This document shows positions 1 through 8,941 of a DNA stretch of 64,000 nt, piece after piece. The notes beneath the pieces are model-generated. The model saw only the letters and a list, made by a program, of their open reading frames with translations, searched no databases and was not told the origin of the DNA. The position numbers and the translations under genes were made by a program. This DNA is from Archangium minus (lineage in GTDB: Bacteria; Myxococcota; Myxococcia; Myxococcales; Myxococcaceae). The DNA lies in NCBI RefSeq assembly GCF_044360475.1, contig NZ_CP043494.1, forward strand, positions 12,090,001-12,154,000, read 5' to 3'. Numbering within the stretch: the first letter of the stretch is position 1; every line of letters begins with the position of its first letter.

Positions 1-1
1 A

Positions 2-259
2 CAGCTCACGGAGAACGAGTCCCCTCACGCCGGAAGGACAGCGCGACAGGAGGCGCGCCACCTGCTGCGAGAGTGTGAACTGGAGAGCCATGACCCCAAG
101 CTGGTCATGCGTACAGGGAGCCGCAAGAAACCGAGAACCCCCCGCCTTCGACATCTGTCTCCTTGTGGGCACGGAGGATTACGGAGGAAAGGACAGATGA
201 GCGCCAGTCGTATGCTCGGGACTCGCACGCCCCGTACAAGGGGCAGGAGTCACGCATGA
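2..259 (+). CDS. possible C-terminal tail of an upstream gene cut by the window edge
   Basis: An open frame enters from the left edge and stops at 257-259, where its TGA would overlap the ATG of the exported protein at 256 as ATGA. The first 40 or so codons are rich in G/C third positions and read as a charged helical tail; the last part is Arg-rich and looks less like protein. The second copy of the downstream cassette also begins on a stop codon of the gene before it, which is the main reason to take this frame seriously. It could equally be non-coding leader. Confidence 0.25.
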   Translation, partial: QLTENESPHAGRTARQEARHLLRECELESHDPKLVMRTGSRKKPRTPRLRHLSPCGHGGLRRKGQMSASRMLGTRTPRTRGRSHA

Positions 260-813
260 ACAGGCGCTTGAGGATGTTGCGCTGGCTCTTGCTGGTGACC
301 GCCATCGTATTGGGAGGGCCCGGATCAGCATTGGCCGGACCGCCAACGCTGCCACCCACTCACCTGATGGCTGTCGCTGAATCCACCCGGCTCAAGCTTC
401 TGGCCTGTCTCGCTCGAGGTGACATCGCTGGCGCCATGGCCCTGTACGAGGCCCATACGGGCCGTGTGCCACCGTCGTGGCTGCAGGACCTGCAGGTGGC
501 CTTTGCCGTGTCGAGCCAGGCCATCAACAAGTGCCAGGAAGTAGCGCGCACCATCCACACCGCATTCCTTCGATTGGGCCAGAATCCTCAGTACGTCGCC
601 CTCAGAGCCAAGGAGAGGTACGACTTCATGACGTTTGACCTCGTGAGCGGCAAGTCACCCACGGTGACATCCAACGGATACCACGTCGCTGTCATGCTCG
701 AAGGCAAGGTCTACGACGCCTACACGGGGCCTCTCGGAATGAAGTTGGAGGACTACCTCAGCCGGCTCCACGCCCCCGCGGGCGTTGTATGGAACGTGGT
801 GACCACCCCATGA
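256..813 (+). CDS. small exported protein with papain-like Cys-His-Asp set; probable toxin (copy 1)
   Basis: The 185-residue product begins with a signal peptide (Arg-rich start, hydrophobic residues 10-26, ALA-type cleavage near 27). The mature part has Cys93 in NKCQEVA, His143 in GYHVAV and Asp154 in VYDAYTG. Their order and spacing resemble the catalytic Cys, His and Asp of papain-fold toxins (Tox-PL type) in polymorphic toxin systems. The paralogue at 9310-9861 keeps all three. The start at 256 follows a good Shine-Dalgarno (GGCAGGAG); an upstream in-frame GTG at 163 would bury the signal peptide. The stop overlaps the next gene as ATGA, the usual coupling of a toxin with its immunity gene. 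The toxin role is inferred; a secreted peptidase or deamidase with another role is possible. Confidence 0.7.
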   Translation: MNRRLRMLRWLLLVTAIVLGGPGSALAGPPTLPPTHLMAVAESTRLKLLACLARGDIAGAMALYEAHTGRVPPSWLQDLQVAFAVSSQAINKCQEVARTIHTAFLRLGQNPQYVALRAKERYDFMTFDLVSGKSPTVTSNGYHVAVMLEGKVYDAYTGPLGMKLEDYLSRLHAPAGVVWNVVTTP

Positions 814-1169
814 GGACAGGAAATGATTCGACCGAGAACGCTTCGCGGAGCGGGCACGTGAGGCTGTTGGACTACCTGATCCTCATCCGGAGGGACATGA
901 TCGCCGGGAGGTTCGGGATGCACCTCGGCGAACCCGATGTCGATCGCCTGCTCGGGTTCGTCACCGGGTACCACGCCTGCCAGGTCGTCAATGGCATCGA
1001 TGACGTGGAGTACGGACGCTTCCGAGATTGGCTTCGCGACGTGAAGCACGAGTTCCCTCCGGAGGGCTGGGCCGCCAAGTACCTCCGCGACTGTGGGGGA
1101 AATCACGAGCAGGCCATCCGCAAGTACCTCGACTTCGTCGCCGAGTTCGTCGCGCTGAGTACAAAGTAA
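810..1169 (+). CDS. small cytosolic partner of the exported protein; probable immunity protein (copy 1)
   Basis: The 119-residue product has no signal peptide or membrane segment and looks largely alpha-helical. Its ATG overlaps the stop of the exported protein (ATGA), so the two are almost certainly co-translated. The C-terminal half (FRDWLRDVK, GWAAKYLRDC, AIRK, FVAEFVAL) is strongly conserved in the paralogue at 8942-9313, while the N-terminal 40 residues vary. I do not recognise the family. Gene order, size and cytosolic location fit an immunity protein that inactivates its cognate toxin on import or before export. It converges on the bpX6-like gene with a 21-base gap. Confidence 0.65.
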   Translation: MRTGNDSTENASRSGHVRLLDYLILIRRDMIAGRFGMHLGEPDVDRLLGFVTGYHACQVVNGIDDVEYGRFRDWLRDVKHEFPPEGWAAKYLRDCGGNHEQAIRKYLDFVAEFVALSTK

Positions 1170-1190
1170 CGTCCAGCACGGCGCCCACGC

Positions 1191-3971
1191 TCAGCGCAGC
1201 ACCACCCGTCGCACCGCGCCTCGCGTCAGGTCCACCCGGGTCAGCCGGCCTGCCGTGTCGAAGATCAGCAGTTCCTCGTTCAGGAAGCGCACGGACACCG
1301 AGTGCTCGCCCGTGAAGACGAAATGCACGAGCTCCCTGCCCCGCCCCCGTTCCATCAGCCACACCTGATCGCAGATCGGCGAGTGATCCACCGCCGCCAT
1401 CCAGGCCCCACCGAGCACCAGTTCCCTCGGCACCCGCTCGGTAGGTGTGGGCAGCGGCACCAGACGCCCCGCGGAAGGACCCACCCATCGCATCCCGTCC
1501 GGAGCGAGCACCGCCAGGTCGCCATCCCTCCTCAACGAGAGAGACCGCACCTCCTCCACCTTCCCTCCAGGCAGCGTCTGGCGCGAGCGCAACGTGGGGT
1601 CCGGCAAGGAGTAGCTCCAGCGCTCAATCTCCGCCTCCCCGGTATGGGTGGCGAAGCTCATCTCGGAAGGCCCCACCGCCACCGCTAGCACCCGCCCGCC
1701 CACCTGTGGCACCCGCCACAGCGCCCGAGGCTCCGCGGCGAGCGCATCCACCGCCATCACCGTGTCCTCCACGGCGAGGAACCACAGGCTCCCGTCGTAC
1801 ACCGGGGCGAAGGCATCCGCTCGCAGGTCACACCACGGCTCGGCCCGGCGCCGCGCCAGGTCCAACCGGGAGAGACGCTTCAACCCTCCTCGCGGCGCGA
1901 GCGCCAGCGCCCGGTCCTCGTGCACCGAGAGCACCAGAGAGAAGGCAGGCACGTCGAAGTGCGCCACGCACCGGCCGTCCATCGTGACGAGCCGGGCCCC
2001 CGCCTCGCCGAGCGCCACCAACATCCGCCCTCCGGACAGGGGCACCGCGTCGTGGATGCTCCAGGGCCCGCCCTCTCCCGCGCCGTAGACATGGCTCTTC
2101 GGCATCCCCTCGGACAGGAAGTCCCTTCGCTCGGGCTGTCGTGGCAATGGCGGCAGGTCCGCCTTCAACACCGGGTCTCCCGTCAGCTGAACCAGGGCCC
2201 GGATGTCCCAGGCTTTCGAGGGGAGGTAGCCGGCCGCTCGGTCTCGCAGCACCGCGCGCACCGCCGGACGCAGGAGCGCGACGCCCACCTCCACGCCCAC
2301 CTCCACGCCCTCCTTCCGCGGCTCCACCTCGCGCGCCAGTGCCTCCGTGAAGGCCTGACGTGCCTCGGCGCCATCGGCCTCCTCCGTGTCGAGCAGCGCG
2401 AGCACCCGGGCCCGGGTCTCCTCGAAGCGCTCGGGGAAGGCCAGGGCCATGCGAGCCAGCAGCCGCGCCCCACTGACGCCTCCCGCCTCCACACCCCGCT
2501 CAAGCCACGTCCGAGTGAGCTGCCGCGCATCCTCCAGCGGCCACACCACCTCCACCGCCCGTGCGTAGTCTCCCGACAGGGCCAGCACCTCGCCCCAGAG
2601 GAGCCGCAGCACACGCGCCTCGGCAGGGTGCGAGCGCTCCAGCCGCAACACCGCCTCCGCGAAGGCCCCCGAGCGCCGGGCAATCTCCACCGCCCGCTGC
2701 ACGTCTTTCGCCAACAACCACTGCCGCACCACCAACCCTGGCGCCAGCTTGCGCCCCTCGGCCAGCTCCGCCGCCAGCTGCAACCGCCCGTGGCGCTCCA
2801 GGAAGGAGACAGCCTCCTCGTCCTCGTGCAGCAGCTCGGCGAGCACGAAGGCCGCCTCTTCAATGCGGCCCTCGCGCGCCAGCTTCCGGAAGGCCTCGCG
2901 GTAGCGCTCGCGGAGCGCGTCGTACACCTCCGCGCCACCCCCGAAGACGCTGGTCACGCCTCCATTGCGTGGCCGGATGGCGAGCTGCTCCCGAGGGCCG
3001 GGCAACCCGAGCGACAGCCTCGCCTGCTCCGTCAGGCCTCCCTTCGACAGGGGAATCGCATAGCGCAGCGCCTCGTCCAGCTTGCCCCCGTCGAGGAGCT
3101 CAAAGAGCCGCCGCACATACTCCGCCTTGCGCCGGCCCAGCAGCGAGCCCAGCGGCGTGGAGGTCGCGAGCCATCCGGCAAGCTTGGAGAGGAGTCCCGG
3201 TCCCGAGCGCGATGGCTGTGTCGCGGGGCTCGGCGTCCTGCGAGCGGAGCTCGTACCACTCGTACCACCCGTCCCGCGCAACCACGCGCCGAGCCGACTT
3301 AGGAGCGAAGCACGTGCAGCCCCCCTGGCCTCCACAGTTGCCGCGCCAGGCCGCTGCGTCTCTCCACGCCACCACGCTCGGAGCCGGTCGAGCAGCCTCG
3401 GAGCACGAGCGACGGGCACCGGGACGGAGCGGCCCTCCATGCGCGCCCGCATCGCCTCGGCCTCCGGGTCGAGAGCGGCGACCCCGAAGGTGGCGCGTGT
3501 AGGAGCAGCAAGGGGCTCGAGCGAAGCCACGGGTGGCGGCGGCGCGCCCAGTCCCTCCACGGGCACCACGTCCCAGCCGGACACATCAAGCCAGGCCGAG
3601 ATGTCCACCCGCGACGACGACTCGAGTGGATACACCCGCGCCGTCCCCGCTCGCACCAGCACGGCAACCCCCGGGGGAGGCGCGAGTCGCTCGCGCTCGG
3701 AAGCCGACAAGGGCGCGGAGAGCAGGACGCCGCCCTCCAGCGTGAAAGGCAGGCCTGGCGCTCCGGCGCACTCCATCCGGCGCGGTGCCGGCAGTCGCAG
3801 CAGGAAGCCTCCGGCGAGCGCGTAGACGCCCGCTCCCGGCGACCAACCCGCCAGCACACGACGGCGCACCTCGGCCTCGCCCAGCAGCACAGGGTCGAAC
3901 CAGAGCGCCTCCACGTCCACGGAGCCCCGGTGGACATGGGCGCGAGGCCGCTGCGCTCTCGCGAGGCTCAT
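1191..3971 (-). CDS. large bpX6-like protein of a MoxR-vWA-beta-propeller ternary system
   Basis: The 926-residue protein is the last gene of a four-gene operon and starts through an ATGA overlap with the vWA/propeller gene; an ATG 18 codons upstream would overlap more and lacks support. Three regions can be seen: an N-terminal alpha/beta region (about 1-170), a Trp/Arg-rich linker and helical repeat region resembling a TPR-like solenoid (about 290-560), and a C-terminal region with repeated short strands typical of a beta-propeller (about 610-900). No signal peptide is present. The layout matches the bpX6 component of the MoxR-vWA-beta-propeller ternary systems proposed as NTP-driven conflict systems. 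The family assignment rests on gene order and domain layout and is inferred, not searched. Confidence 0.65.
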   Translation of the reverse strand: MSLARAQRPRAHVHRGSVDVEALWFDPVLLGEAEVRRRVLAGWSPGAGVYALAGGFLLRLPAPRRMECAGAPGLPFTLEGGVLLSAPLSASERERLAPPPGVAVLVRAGTARVYPLESSSRVDISAWLDVSGWDVVPVEGLGAPPPPVASLEPLAAPTRATFGVAALDPEAEAMRARMEGRSVPVPVARAPRLLDRLRAWWRGETQRPGAATVEARGAARASLLSRLGAWLRGTGGTSGTSSARRTPSPATQPSRSGPGLLSKLAGWLATSTPLGSLLGRRKAEYVRRLFELLDGGKLDEALRYAIPLSKGGLTEQARLSLGLPGPREQLAIRPRNGGVTSVFGGGAEVYDALRERYREAFRKLAREGRIEEAAFVLAELLHEDEEAVSFLERHGRLQLAAELAEGRKLAPGLVVRQWLLAKDVQRAVEIARRSGAFAEAVLRLERSHPAEARVLRLLWGEVLALSGDYARAVEVVWPLEDARQLTRTWLERGVEAGGVSGARLLARMALAFPERFEETRARVLALLDTEEADGAEARQAFTEALAREVEPRKEGVEVGVEVGVALLRPAVRAVLRDRAAGYLPSKAWDIRALVQLTGDPVLKADLPPLPRQPERRDFLSEGMPKSHVYGAGEGGPWSIHDAVPLSGGRMLVALGEAGARLVTMDGRCVAHFDVPAFSLVLSVHEDRALALAPRGGLKRLSRLDLARRRAEPWCDLRADAFAPVYDGSLWFLAVEDTVMAVDALAAEPRALWRVPQVGGRVLAVAVGPSEMSFATHTGEAEIERWSYSLPDPTLRSRQTLPGGKVEEVRSLSLRRDGDLAVLAPDGMRWVGPSAGRLVPLPTPTERVPRELVLGGAWMAAVDHSPICDQVWLMERGRGRELVHFVFTGEHSVSVRFLNEELLIFDTAGRLTRVDLTRGAVRRVVLR

Positions 3972-5809
3972 GACCTTCCTCCCCAAGTGGAGCGGAAGAC
4001 GAGGGCTCGGAACTGGAAGTTCCACACCCCCACCTCTCCCGTCTCCGTGAGCCAGGCCAGCACGGGCTGGGCGTGACTGACGGACGCGGTGACGACCCGG
4101 GCCGGAGCCGACACCAGTCTCTCGGCGGTGCCATTCTCGGCCACCAGGGAGAAGGTGCGCGCGTCCTCCTCCAACATCACCAGTCCGAGCGAGCGCATCG
4201 AGCCCGGCAGACAGGGGCCTGGTCCCACCACGTTCACCAACCGGGTGAGGAATTCCGTGCGCCAGGGGCTCTTGTCTTGCTCACCCAGGCACCTCAGCTT
4301 CTGCATCAGCAGCAAGCGACCGCTCCCGCGGGGGCGCACCAAGAGCGGGCCCGCCTCGCCCTCGACGGCTTCATTCACATGGCCAAACCAGGCGGCGCCA
4401 TCACCCCCCACCTCCAACGGCCGCAGCCAGGCCTTCTCCGGCGACCAGAACCCGAGTTGCAGCGAGTGCCCAGTCGTTGGCTCTGGCTTGTGGTTGGCCA
4501 CGTAGAAGAGGGCACCCCGGCGCTCGGCGAGCGCGGTCACACCCTCGTCGAGGATGGAGACAGTACGGCCCCGCCCTGCCTCCCCATCGAGCTGGTAGAG
4601 CACGCCCGCGGCATCCAGCAGGAGCACGACCTCTCGGTCCTGATGCGGCTGCGTCAGCACCAAGGGGAACCCGCCGGCATGGCATTGCAACCGGGGTGGA
4701 GCCATCCCATCCGGCAGGGGGAAGGTCACGCCGCGACCTTTGTAGCCCTTCAAGGCGCCATACACGCACAGGGAGCGCTCGCGCAGCGTCACGGAGATCA
4801 ACCCTCCGCTGCGGCGCCAGCCCACGGCCACCAGGGGCTCGCCAGGCACGGGAGGGTACTGCTTGGGCTTGGGCGTGGTGGCGCGAGGCGAATGGGGGAG
4901 AGCCTGTGCCGCGACGCTGCCATCCGAGGACACCAGCATCAGCCGCAACCCATCCGCGGAGAAGCGGATGGCGCCCATGGCACGAGTGCCCGTGTCCAGC
5001 ACGGGAGCAGCGACGGCCGCCTCGAAGGGATCGCGCAGCAGCCTCACGCACTGGGGCACAGGCGGCAGCTCCAACACCACCTGACGCGCGGGCCGGGACG
5101 CGGGCCGCACCTCCACCGAGAGCCGCCTCGCGCCGGGAGCCACCACCTCGTCCACGAGCACACGCGACAGGCGCTCGGAGCCCGGGAGCCGTGACAACCG
5201 CGCACCGCCCACCAGCCACACGTCGTCGGGCGCGTGCCCCACCTCGAGCGCCTCACGCCACTCGGCGAGCCGAGCCTCCGTGGGAGGCACAGCGCTGACA
5301 GCCCTCAGCCACTGACCGACGGAGGCGGCGTCGACGGAAGAGAAAGGCTTCTGCCGGGGATCGGACTGGAGCACGCCCCAGGCGAAGCTCGCGCCCACGG
5401 CTTCGGCACGCCGGGCGAGCACCACCAGCAGCGCCAGGTGCGCGATGCGAGGCGGGCCAAACTGCTCCGGCCCGGCATCCAGCAGGGCGACGGTGCGGCG
5501 CCCGCCCTGGGGCTGACGGTACGCGACTCGGAGGTAGGCCTGCTCACCAAAAGCCGCGCGGCGCACGAACTCGTCTGGGGCCTCCAGGGCCATGAGCCAC
5601 TCGCTCATGAGCAGCCGCTCGGGAGAGCCGCGCCGGGAGAGGCCGTCATAACCCTGGGGCTCACCGCCCTCCCTCTCGTTGCGCGCGCGCAGAGGCCCGA
5701 GCGCCGCGGCCAGCCGCGCCACGTGGGCGCCCACGCTGAGCGCGAGGTCCTCCGGGAAGAGGGAGAGCTGCGCGGCCCAGGGACGCAGCGCCTCGGGCAG
5801 CGTGCTCAT
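3968..5809 (-). CDS. degenerate vWA plus beta-propeller protein of the ternary system
   Basis: The 613-residue cytosolic protein starts at the ATG that overlaps the stop of the small upstream gene (ATGA) and itself overlaps the next gene in the same way. Residues about 61-95 (GSPERLLMSEW, then APDEFVRRA) resemble the N-terminus of vWA proteins partnered with MoxR. The strand VALLDAGP (Asp111) is where the metal-binding DxSxS motif should be, but the two serines are absent, so metal binding is probably lost. Residues about 290-600 are strand-rich, with repeated hydrophobic blades fitting a beta-propeller. The likely role is as adaptor bridging MoxR remodelling to the propeller-bound target. 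Operon order supports this strongly; the exact bpX subclass is uncertain. Confidence 0.65.
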   Translation of the reverse strand: MSTLPEALRPWAAQLSLFPEDLALSVGAHVARLAAALGPLRARNEREGGEPQGYDGLSRRGSPERLLMSEWLMALEAPDEFVRRAAFGEQAYLRVAYRQPQGGRRTVALLDAGPEQFGPPRIAHLALLVVLARRAEAVGASFAWGVLQSDPRQKPFSSVDAASVGQWLRAVSAVPPTEARLAEWREALEVGHAPDDVWLVGGARLSRLPGSERLSRVLVDEVVAPGARRLSVEVRPASRPARQVVLELPPVPQCVRLLRDPFEAAVAAPVLDTGTRAMGAIRFSADGLRLMLVSSDGSVAAQALPHSPRATTPKPKQYPPVPGEPLVAVGWRRSGGLISVTLRERSLCVYGALKGYKGRGVTFPLPDGMAPPRLQCHAGGFPLVLTQPHQDREVVLLLDAAGVLYQLDGEAGRGRTVSILDEGVTALAERRGALFYVANHKPEPTTGHSLQLGFWSPEKAWLRPLEVGGDGAAWFGHVNEAVEGEAGPLLVRPRGSGRLLLMQKLRCLGEQDKSPWRTEFLTRLVNVVGPGPCLPGSMRSLGLVMLEEDARTFSLVAENGTAERLVSAPARVVTASVSHAQPVLAWLTETGEVGVWNFQFRALVFRSTWGGRS

Positions 5810-6246
5810 GGGCGCTCCTGCCTGGCCAACCACGAGCCCAGGGTGACGCGGGAGACGGGACGCGCCGCGCCCACGGGCACGAGGCGCCCCGCGCGAGGCA
5901 GCACAGCGAGCGGAGTCCCCACCTGAGCCCGAGAGATGAGTGCTCGCTCGAGCAGCGAGGGAGCCACCTCCGGTGCGAGCGTGCACGGCAGCAGCAGCGA
6001 GGGCGCCGCCGCGTCTCGCCCGAGGTAGACGACGCCATCCACCCACGGGAGCGACTCCGTGTCTCCCAGCAGCACCAGCACGCCCGGCCCGGCCACGCCA
6101 CTCCACCGGGCAAGCACCGCGTCCTCCGCCGTCAGCACCCGGCGCGCGAGCGCGAGCGCCACCGGCCCCACGCCCGCCACCGCGAGCGCGGGCAGCGGCT
6201 GGCTCCGAGGCCTCCACGCCACCGGCTGTCGTTCCTGAGACTCCAT
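5806..6246 (-). CDS. small bpX5-like protein of the ternary system
   Basis: The 146-residue product lies 10 bases after the MoxR gene and overlaps the vWA/propeller start by ATGA. It has no signal peptide. It is rich in Leu, Ala and Arg and has alternating hydrophobic strands, including a PWVDGVVYLGRD segment. I do not recognise it from sequence alone. Its position between MoxR and the vWA/propeller protein matches the short bpX5-type component of MoxR-vWA-beta-propeller systems, which is the basis for the name. The start at 6246 is the only ATG near the previous stop. Confidence 0.55.
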   Translation of the reverse strand: MESQERQPVAWRPRSQPLPALAVAGVGPVALALARRVLTAEDAVLARWSGVAGPGVLVLLGDTESLPWVDGVVYLGRDAAAPSLLLPCTLAPEVAPSLLERALISRAQVGTPLAVLPRAGRLVPVGAARPVSRVTLGSWLARQERP

Positions 6247-6256
6247 GGGTGCGCGC

Positions 6257-7429
6257 CTAGGCGGCCTCGGACGCGGTCTCGACTGGGGCCGAGGACAGGA
6301 GCGCCGCGCGGAGCTCCTCGCGCACGGTGCGCAGCTCCTCGGGCAGGGCCTCGGGGGCGAAGCCCGCGTCCATCTCGCGCGCCACGCCCTCCAGCTTCAG
6401 CCGCCAGGAGGAGAGGGCCTCGGTATCGGCATCCTTGGGCCGCTCGGCGAGCGCGAGGCGCCCGGCCTGGGCAATCTTCTGGGCCCGGGCGAGAGGCCCG
6501 GCGCTGGCCTCGAGGGCGGCGGCGGCCAGGGCGGGGTTCTCCGAGTGAGCCAGCAGCTCGCGCAGCACGTCACGCGCGAGCGCCTGGGCCTCGCGGGTAG
6601 GCACGGCGTAGATGAGCGGCCACAGGTCGGCCACACCCGGAACGCGGCGCCCGGCGAGCGCGGCGGCGGCGGACACCAGGCGCTGCACCTTCACCATGCG
6701 CCGATCGCTCAGGCCGATGCCGGCGCTCCGCAGGGTGCGCAGCGCGTGGGCCAGGTGGGGACGCACCGGCCCGAGGTCCGCCTCACGCGCCGCCTGGGCG
6801 AGCACATCCAGGGCCTCCAAGGACGCGGTGCGCGCCTCCTCCGCCTTCCACAGCGAGGCGCCGCCGGCGAGCAGGTCCTCCAGCCGCGGATCGGGCACGG
6901 ACTCCACGAAGGTGCGCGCGAGGAAGCGGTCGGCGAAGGCGGCGAGCGCCTCGTCGTCGGGCAGAGCATTGGAGGCGCCCACGCACACGCGCAGGGGGCA
7001 GCGCATGCGGGTGTGGCCGCGGTGAAAGACGCGCTCGTTGAGCAGGCCCAGCAGCGTGTTGAGGATGGCAGTGGAGCCGAGGAACACCTCGTCGAGGAAG
7101 GCCACCTCGGCCTCCGGCAGCATGCCGGCCGTCTCCGTCTCCACCAGGCCCTCGCGCAGCTTGCGGAGATCCACCGGGCCGAAAATCTCGGAGGGCTCGG
7201 TGAAGCGACCCAGGAGGTACTCGAAGTAAGTGCCCCCGAGCGCCCGCGCGGTGCGGCGCACGGCCTCGCTCTTGGCGGTACCCGGCGGACCAACCACGAG
7301 CAGGTGCTCGCCGGCCACGGCGCACAGCGCCACCAGCTCCACCAGGGCCTCACGCTCCACCAAGCCGCGTCCGGCGTCAGAGAGGGCGTCGCGCACGGAG
7401 CCAGCAGCCACATCGAAGGAGAGAGACAT
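6257..7429 (-). CDS. MoxR-family AAA+ ATPase, motor of the ternary system
   Basis: This 390-residue protein has all main MoxR/RavA features: Walker A GPPGTAKS (47-54), the LLGRFTEPSEIFGP segment typical of MoxR (72-85), Walker B AFLDEVF (110-116), sensor-1 GASN (151-154) and an Arg in the following helix (about 168). The C-terminal 170 residues are helical, as in RavA-like lids. MoxR ATPases use ATP to load, remodel or activate a partner through a vWA protein. As the first gene of a coupled four-gene operon it should drive the downstream vWA/propeller and bpX proteins. It is divergent from the outer-membrane protein gene at 7537, so the 107-base gap should hold both promoters. Confidence 0.9.
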   Translation of the reverse strand: MSLSFDVAAGSVRDALSDAGRGLVEREALVELVALCAVAGEHLLVVGPPGTAKSEAVRRTARALGGTYFEYLLGRFTEPSEIFGPVDLRKLREGLVETETAGMLPEAEVAFLDEVFLGSTAILNTLLGLLNERVFHRGHTRMRCPLRVCVGASNALPDDEALAAFADRFLARTFVESVPDPRLEDLLAGGASLWKAEEARTASLEALDVLAQAAREADLGPVRPHLAHALRTLRSAGIGLSDRRMVKVQRLVSAAAALAGRRVPGVADLWPLIYAVPTREAQALARDVLRELLAHSENPALAAAALEASAGPLARAQKIAQAGRLALAERPKDADTEALSSWRLKLEGVAREMDAGFAPEALPEELRTVREELRAALLSSAPVETASEAA

Positions 7430-7536
7430 AAGGTGGACTCTACTCGGCTCTCCGCCCCGCCGAATGCCCGCCGCCCAACGTACACATTGTGCGGGTAGAC
7501 CTGATGGGGCGGGTCTGGGCTAAGCTCCGGCGCCTC

Positions 7537-8124
7537 ATGCGACGCGTTGCGAGCCTCGGAAGCCTGGTGGTGGCGTTGTGGTCGGGAACATCGGCAGCCG
7601 GAGGGTGGCGGGGTTATGCCGCGGCCAGCACCGGCTTCATCATCGATCACACCTCGGGAATCAGGGCCATGGGAGGTGGGCTCCAGGCCTACCTGGGAGT
7701 CGAGACTCCCTTCGGGCTGTCGCTGGGGGTGGTGGGTGAGGGTGCCGAGACGTGGAGCGCGCGGAGCGTTCAGGAGCAACAGCTGCAATTGGATTACCGC
7801 TCGCTGGGACTGGAGCTGCGGCTGCGTTTCCTGCGGGACAGTGGGGTGAACCCGTGGGTCGGGCTGCGCGTGGCGCAGAGCCGCTCAACGCCGCTGACGC
7901 TGCCCGCGGAGCAGGAGGGCTCACCGCGGCGGATGCTGCATGACGGGCTGAGCACGGCGCTGCGGCTCGGCGTGGACGCGTGGTTTGGAGACCACCTGGG
8001 CCTCACGGTCTCCACGGCCTGGCAGTGGTGCGACGTGCGCGTGGACAGCATCGAATCAGACACGCTCGAGAAGTGCGCCGAGCCCCTGCACTCCATCCTG
8101 TTGGGCCCCACGCTGCGCTTCTGA
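7537..8124 (+). CDS. outer-membrane beta-barrel protein of unknown role
   Basis: The 195-residue product has a signal peptide (residues 1-21, cleavage near SAAGG). The rest consists of alternating amphipathic strands ending in LLGPTLRF, the C-terminal aromatic typical of beta-barrel outer-membrane proteins. The ATG at 7537 gives a compact signal peptide; an ATG at 7504 adds an Arg-rich extension and is less likely. Two cysteines (WQWCDV and EKCAEP) could form a disulfide. Nothing indicates the substrate. It lies divergent from the MoxR operon and just upstream of an esterase on the same strand, but the gap between them contains a hairpin, so co-transcription is doubtful. Confidence 0.65.
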   Translation: MRRVASLGSLVVALWSGTSAAGGWRGYAAASTGFIIDHTSGIRAMGGGLQAYLGVETPFGLSLGVVGEGAETWSARSVQEQQLQLDYRSLGLELRLRFLRDSGVNPWVGLRVAQSRSTPLTLPAEQEGSPRRMLHDGLSTALRLGVDAWFGDHLGLTVSTAWQWCDVRVDSIESDTLEKCAEPLHSILLGPTLRF

Positions 8125-8162
8125 GCGGGTGGGTTCCCCACCAGCTGTTCACTGTCGCGCGA

Positions 8163-8181
8163 CACCCCGTGCCTCGGGGTG
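8163..8181 (+). terminator. hairpin between the outer-membrane protein and esterase genes
   Basis: CACCCCG and CGGGGTG form a perfect 7-bp stem around a 5-base loop, 39 bases after the barrel gene stop and 43 bases before the esterase ATG. There is no T-run, so it is either a weak terminator or an element in the esterase leader. Confidence 0.35.
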
Positions 8182-8223
8182 GGAATCCGCTTGCGGCCCG
8201 TGGACGGAAGGTAAGGTGGGGCC

Positions 8224-8937
8224 ATGAATCGCGAATACCATCGCTGGTACAGCTCGCGCCTGGGCCGGGACATGGAGGTCCTGCTCTTCGGACACTCCGG
8301 GGAACCGGTGTTGCTGCTGCCCACCAGCAAGGGCCGTTTCTACCAGGCGGAGGACTTCGGGCTCATCGGGGCGCTCGCGGATCGCATCCAGGCGGGGCGC
8401 TACATCGTGGTGTGCCCGGACTCGGTGGACGAGGAGAGCTGGTTCAACACGTCCATCCACCCGCATGAGCGCGTGGCGAGGCACGACGCGTACGAGCAGT
8501 ACCTGGTACACGAGGTGGTGCCGCTGCTGATGTCACGCAGCACGGGGGGCCGGCTGACGCTGGGAGGATGCAGCTTCGGCGGCTTCCACACGTACAACAT
8601 TGGGCTGCGGCACCCGAACACCTTCCGGCGCCTGCTGTCGATGGGAGGCAAGTTCGAGGCGGAGGACTTCCTCGACGGCCACCAGGACGAGAGCGTGTAC
8701 TACCACTCGTGCATGCAGTGGCTGCCGGGGGTGAGCGACACGGCGCAGCTCACGGCGCTGAGGCGGGTGGAGATGGTGCTGGCGGTGGGCGAGCACGACT
8801 TCTGCCGGCCGTCGAACGAGAACCTCTCGAAGCTGCTGTGGTCGAAGGACATCGGCAACCACCTGGCCATCTGGTGGGGAGGCACGCACGACTGGCCGGT
8901 GTGGCGGCAGATGATTCAACACTACCTGCCGTGGTGA
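8224..8937 (+). CDS. alpha/beta-hydrolase of the putative esterase family
   Basis: The 237-residue cytosolic protein carries a clear serine-hydrolase set: nucleophile Ser117 in GGCSFGG, Asp192 in GEHDF and His222 in GGTHDWPVW. This arrangement matches the esterase family that includes carbohydrate esterases and mycolyltransferase-like enzymes (PF00756 type). There is no signal peptide, so it acts in the cytosol. The ATG follows a strong Shine-Dalgarno (AAGGTGGGG). Its stop lies four bases from the convergent immunity gene. The substrate cannot be predicted; similar stand-alone esterases are common in myxobacteria. Confidence 0.8.
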   Translation: MNREYHRWYSSRLGRDMEVLLFGHSGEPVLLLPTSKGRFYQAEDFGLIGALADRIQAGRYIVVCPDSVDEESWFNTSIHPHERVARHDAYEQYLVHEVVPLLMSRSTGGRLTLGGCSFGGFHTYNIGLRHPNTFRRLLSMGGKFEAEDFLDGHQDESVYYHSCMQWLPGVSDTAQLTALRRVEMVLAVGEHDFCRPSNENLSKLLWSKDIGNHLAIWWGGTHDWPVWRQMIQHYLPW

Positions 8938-8941
8938 GGAC

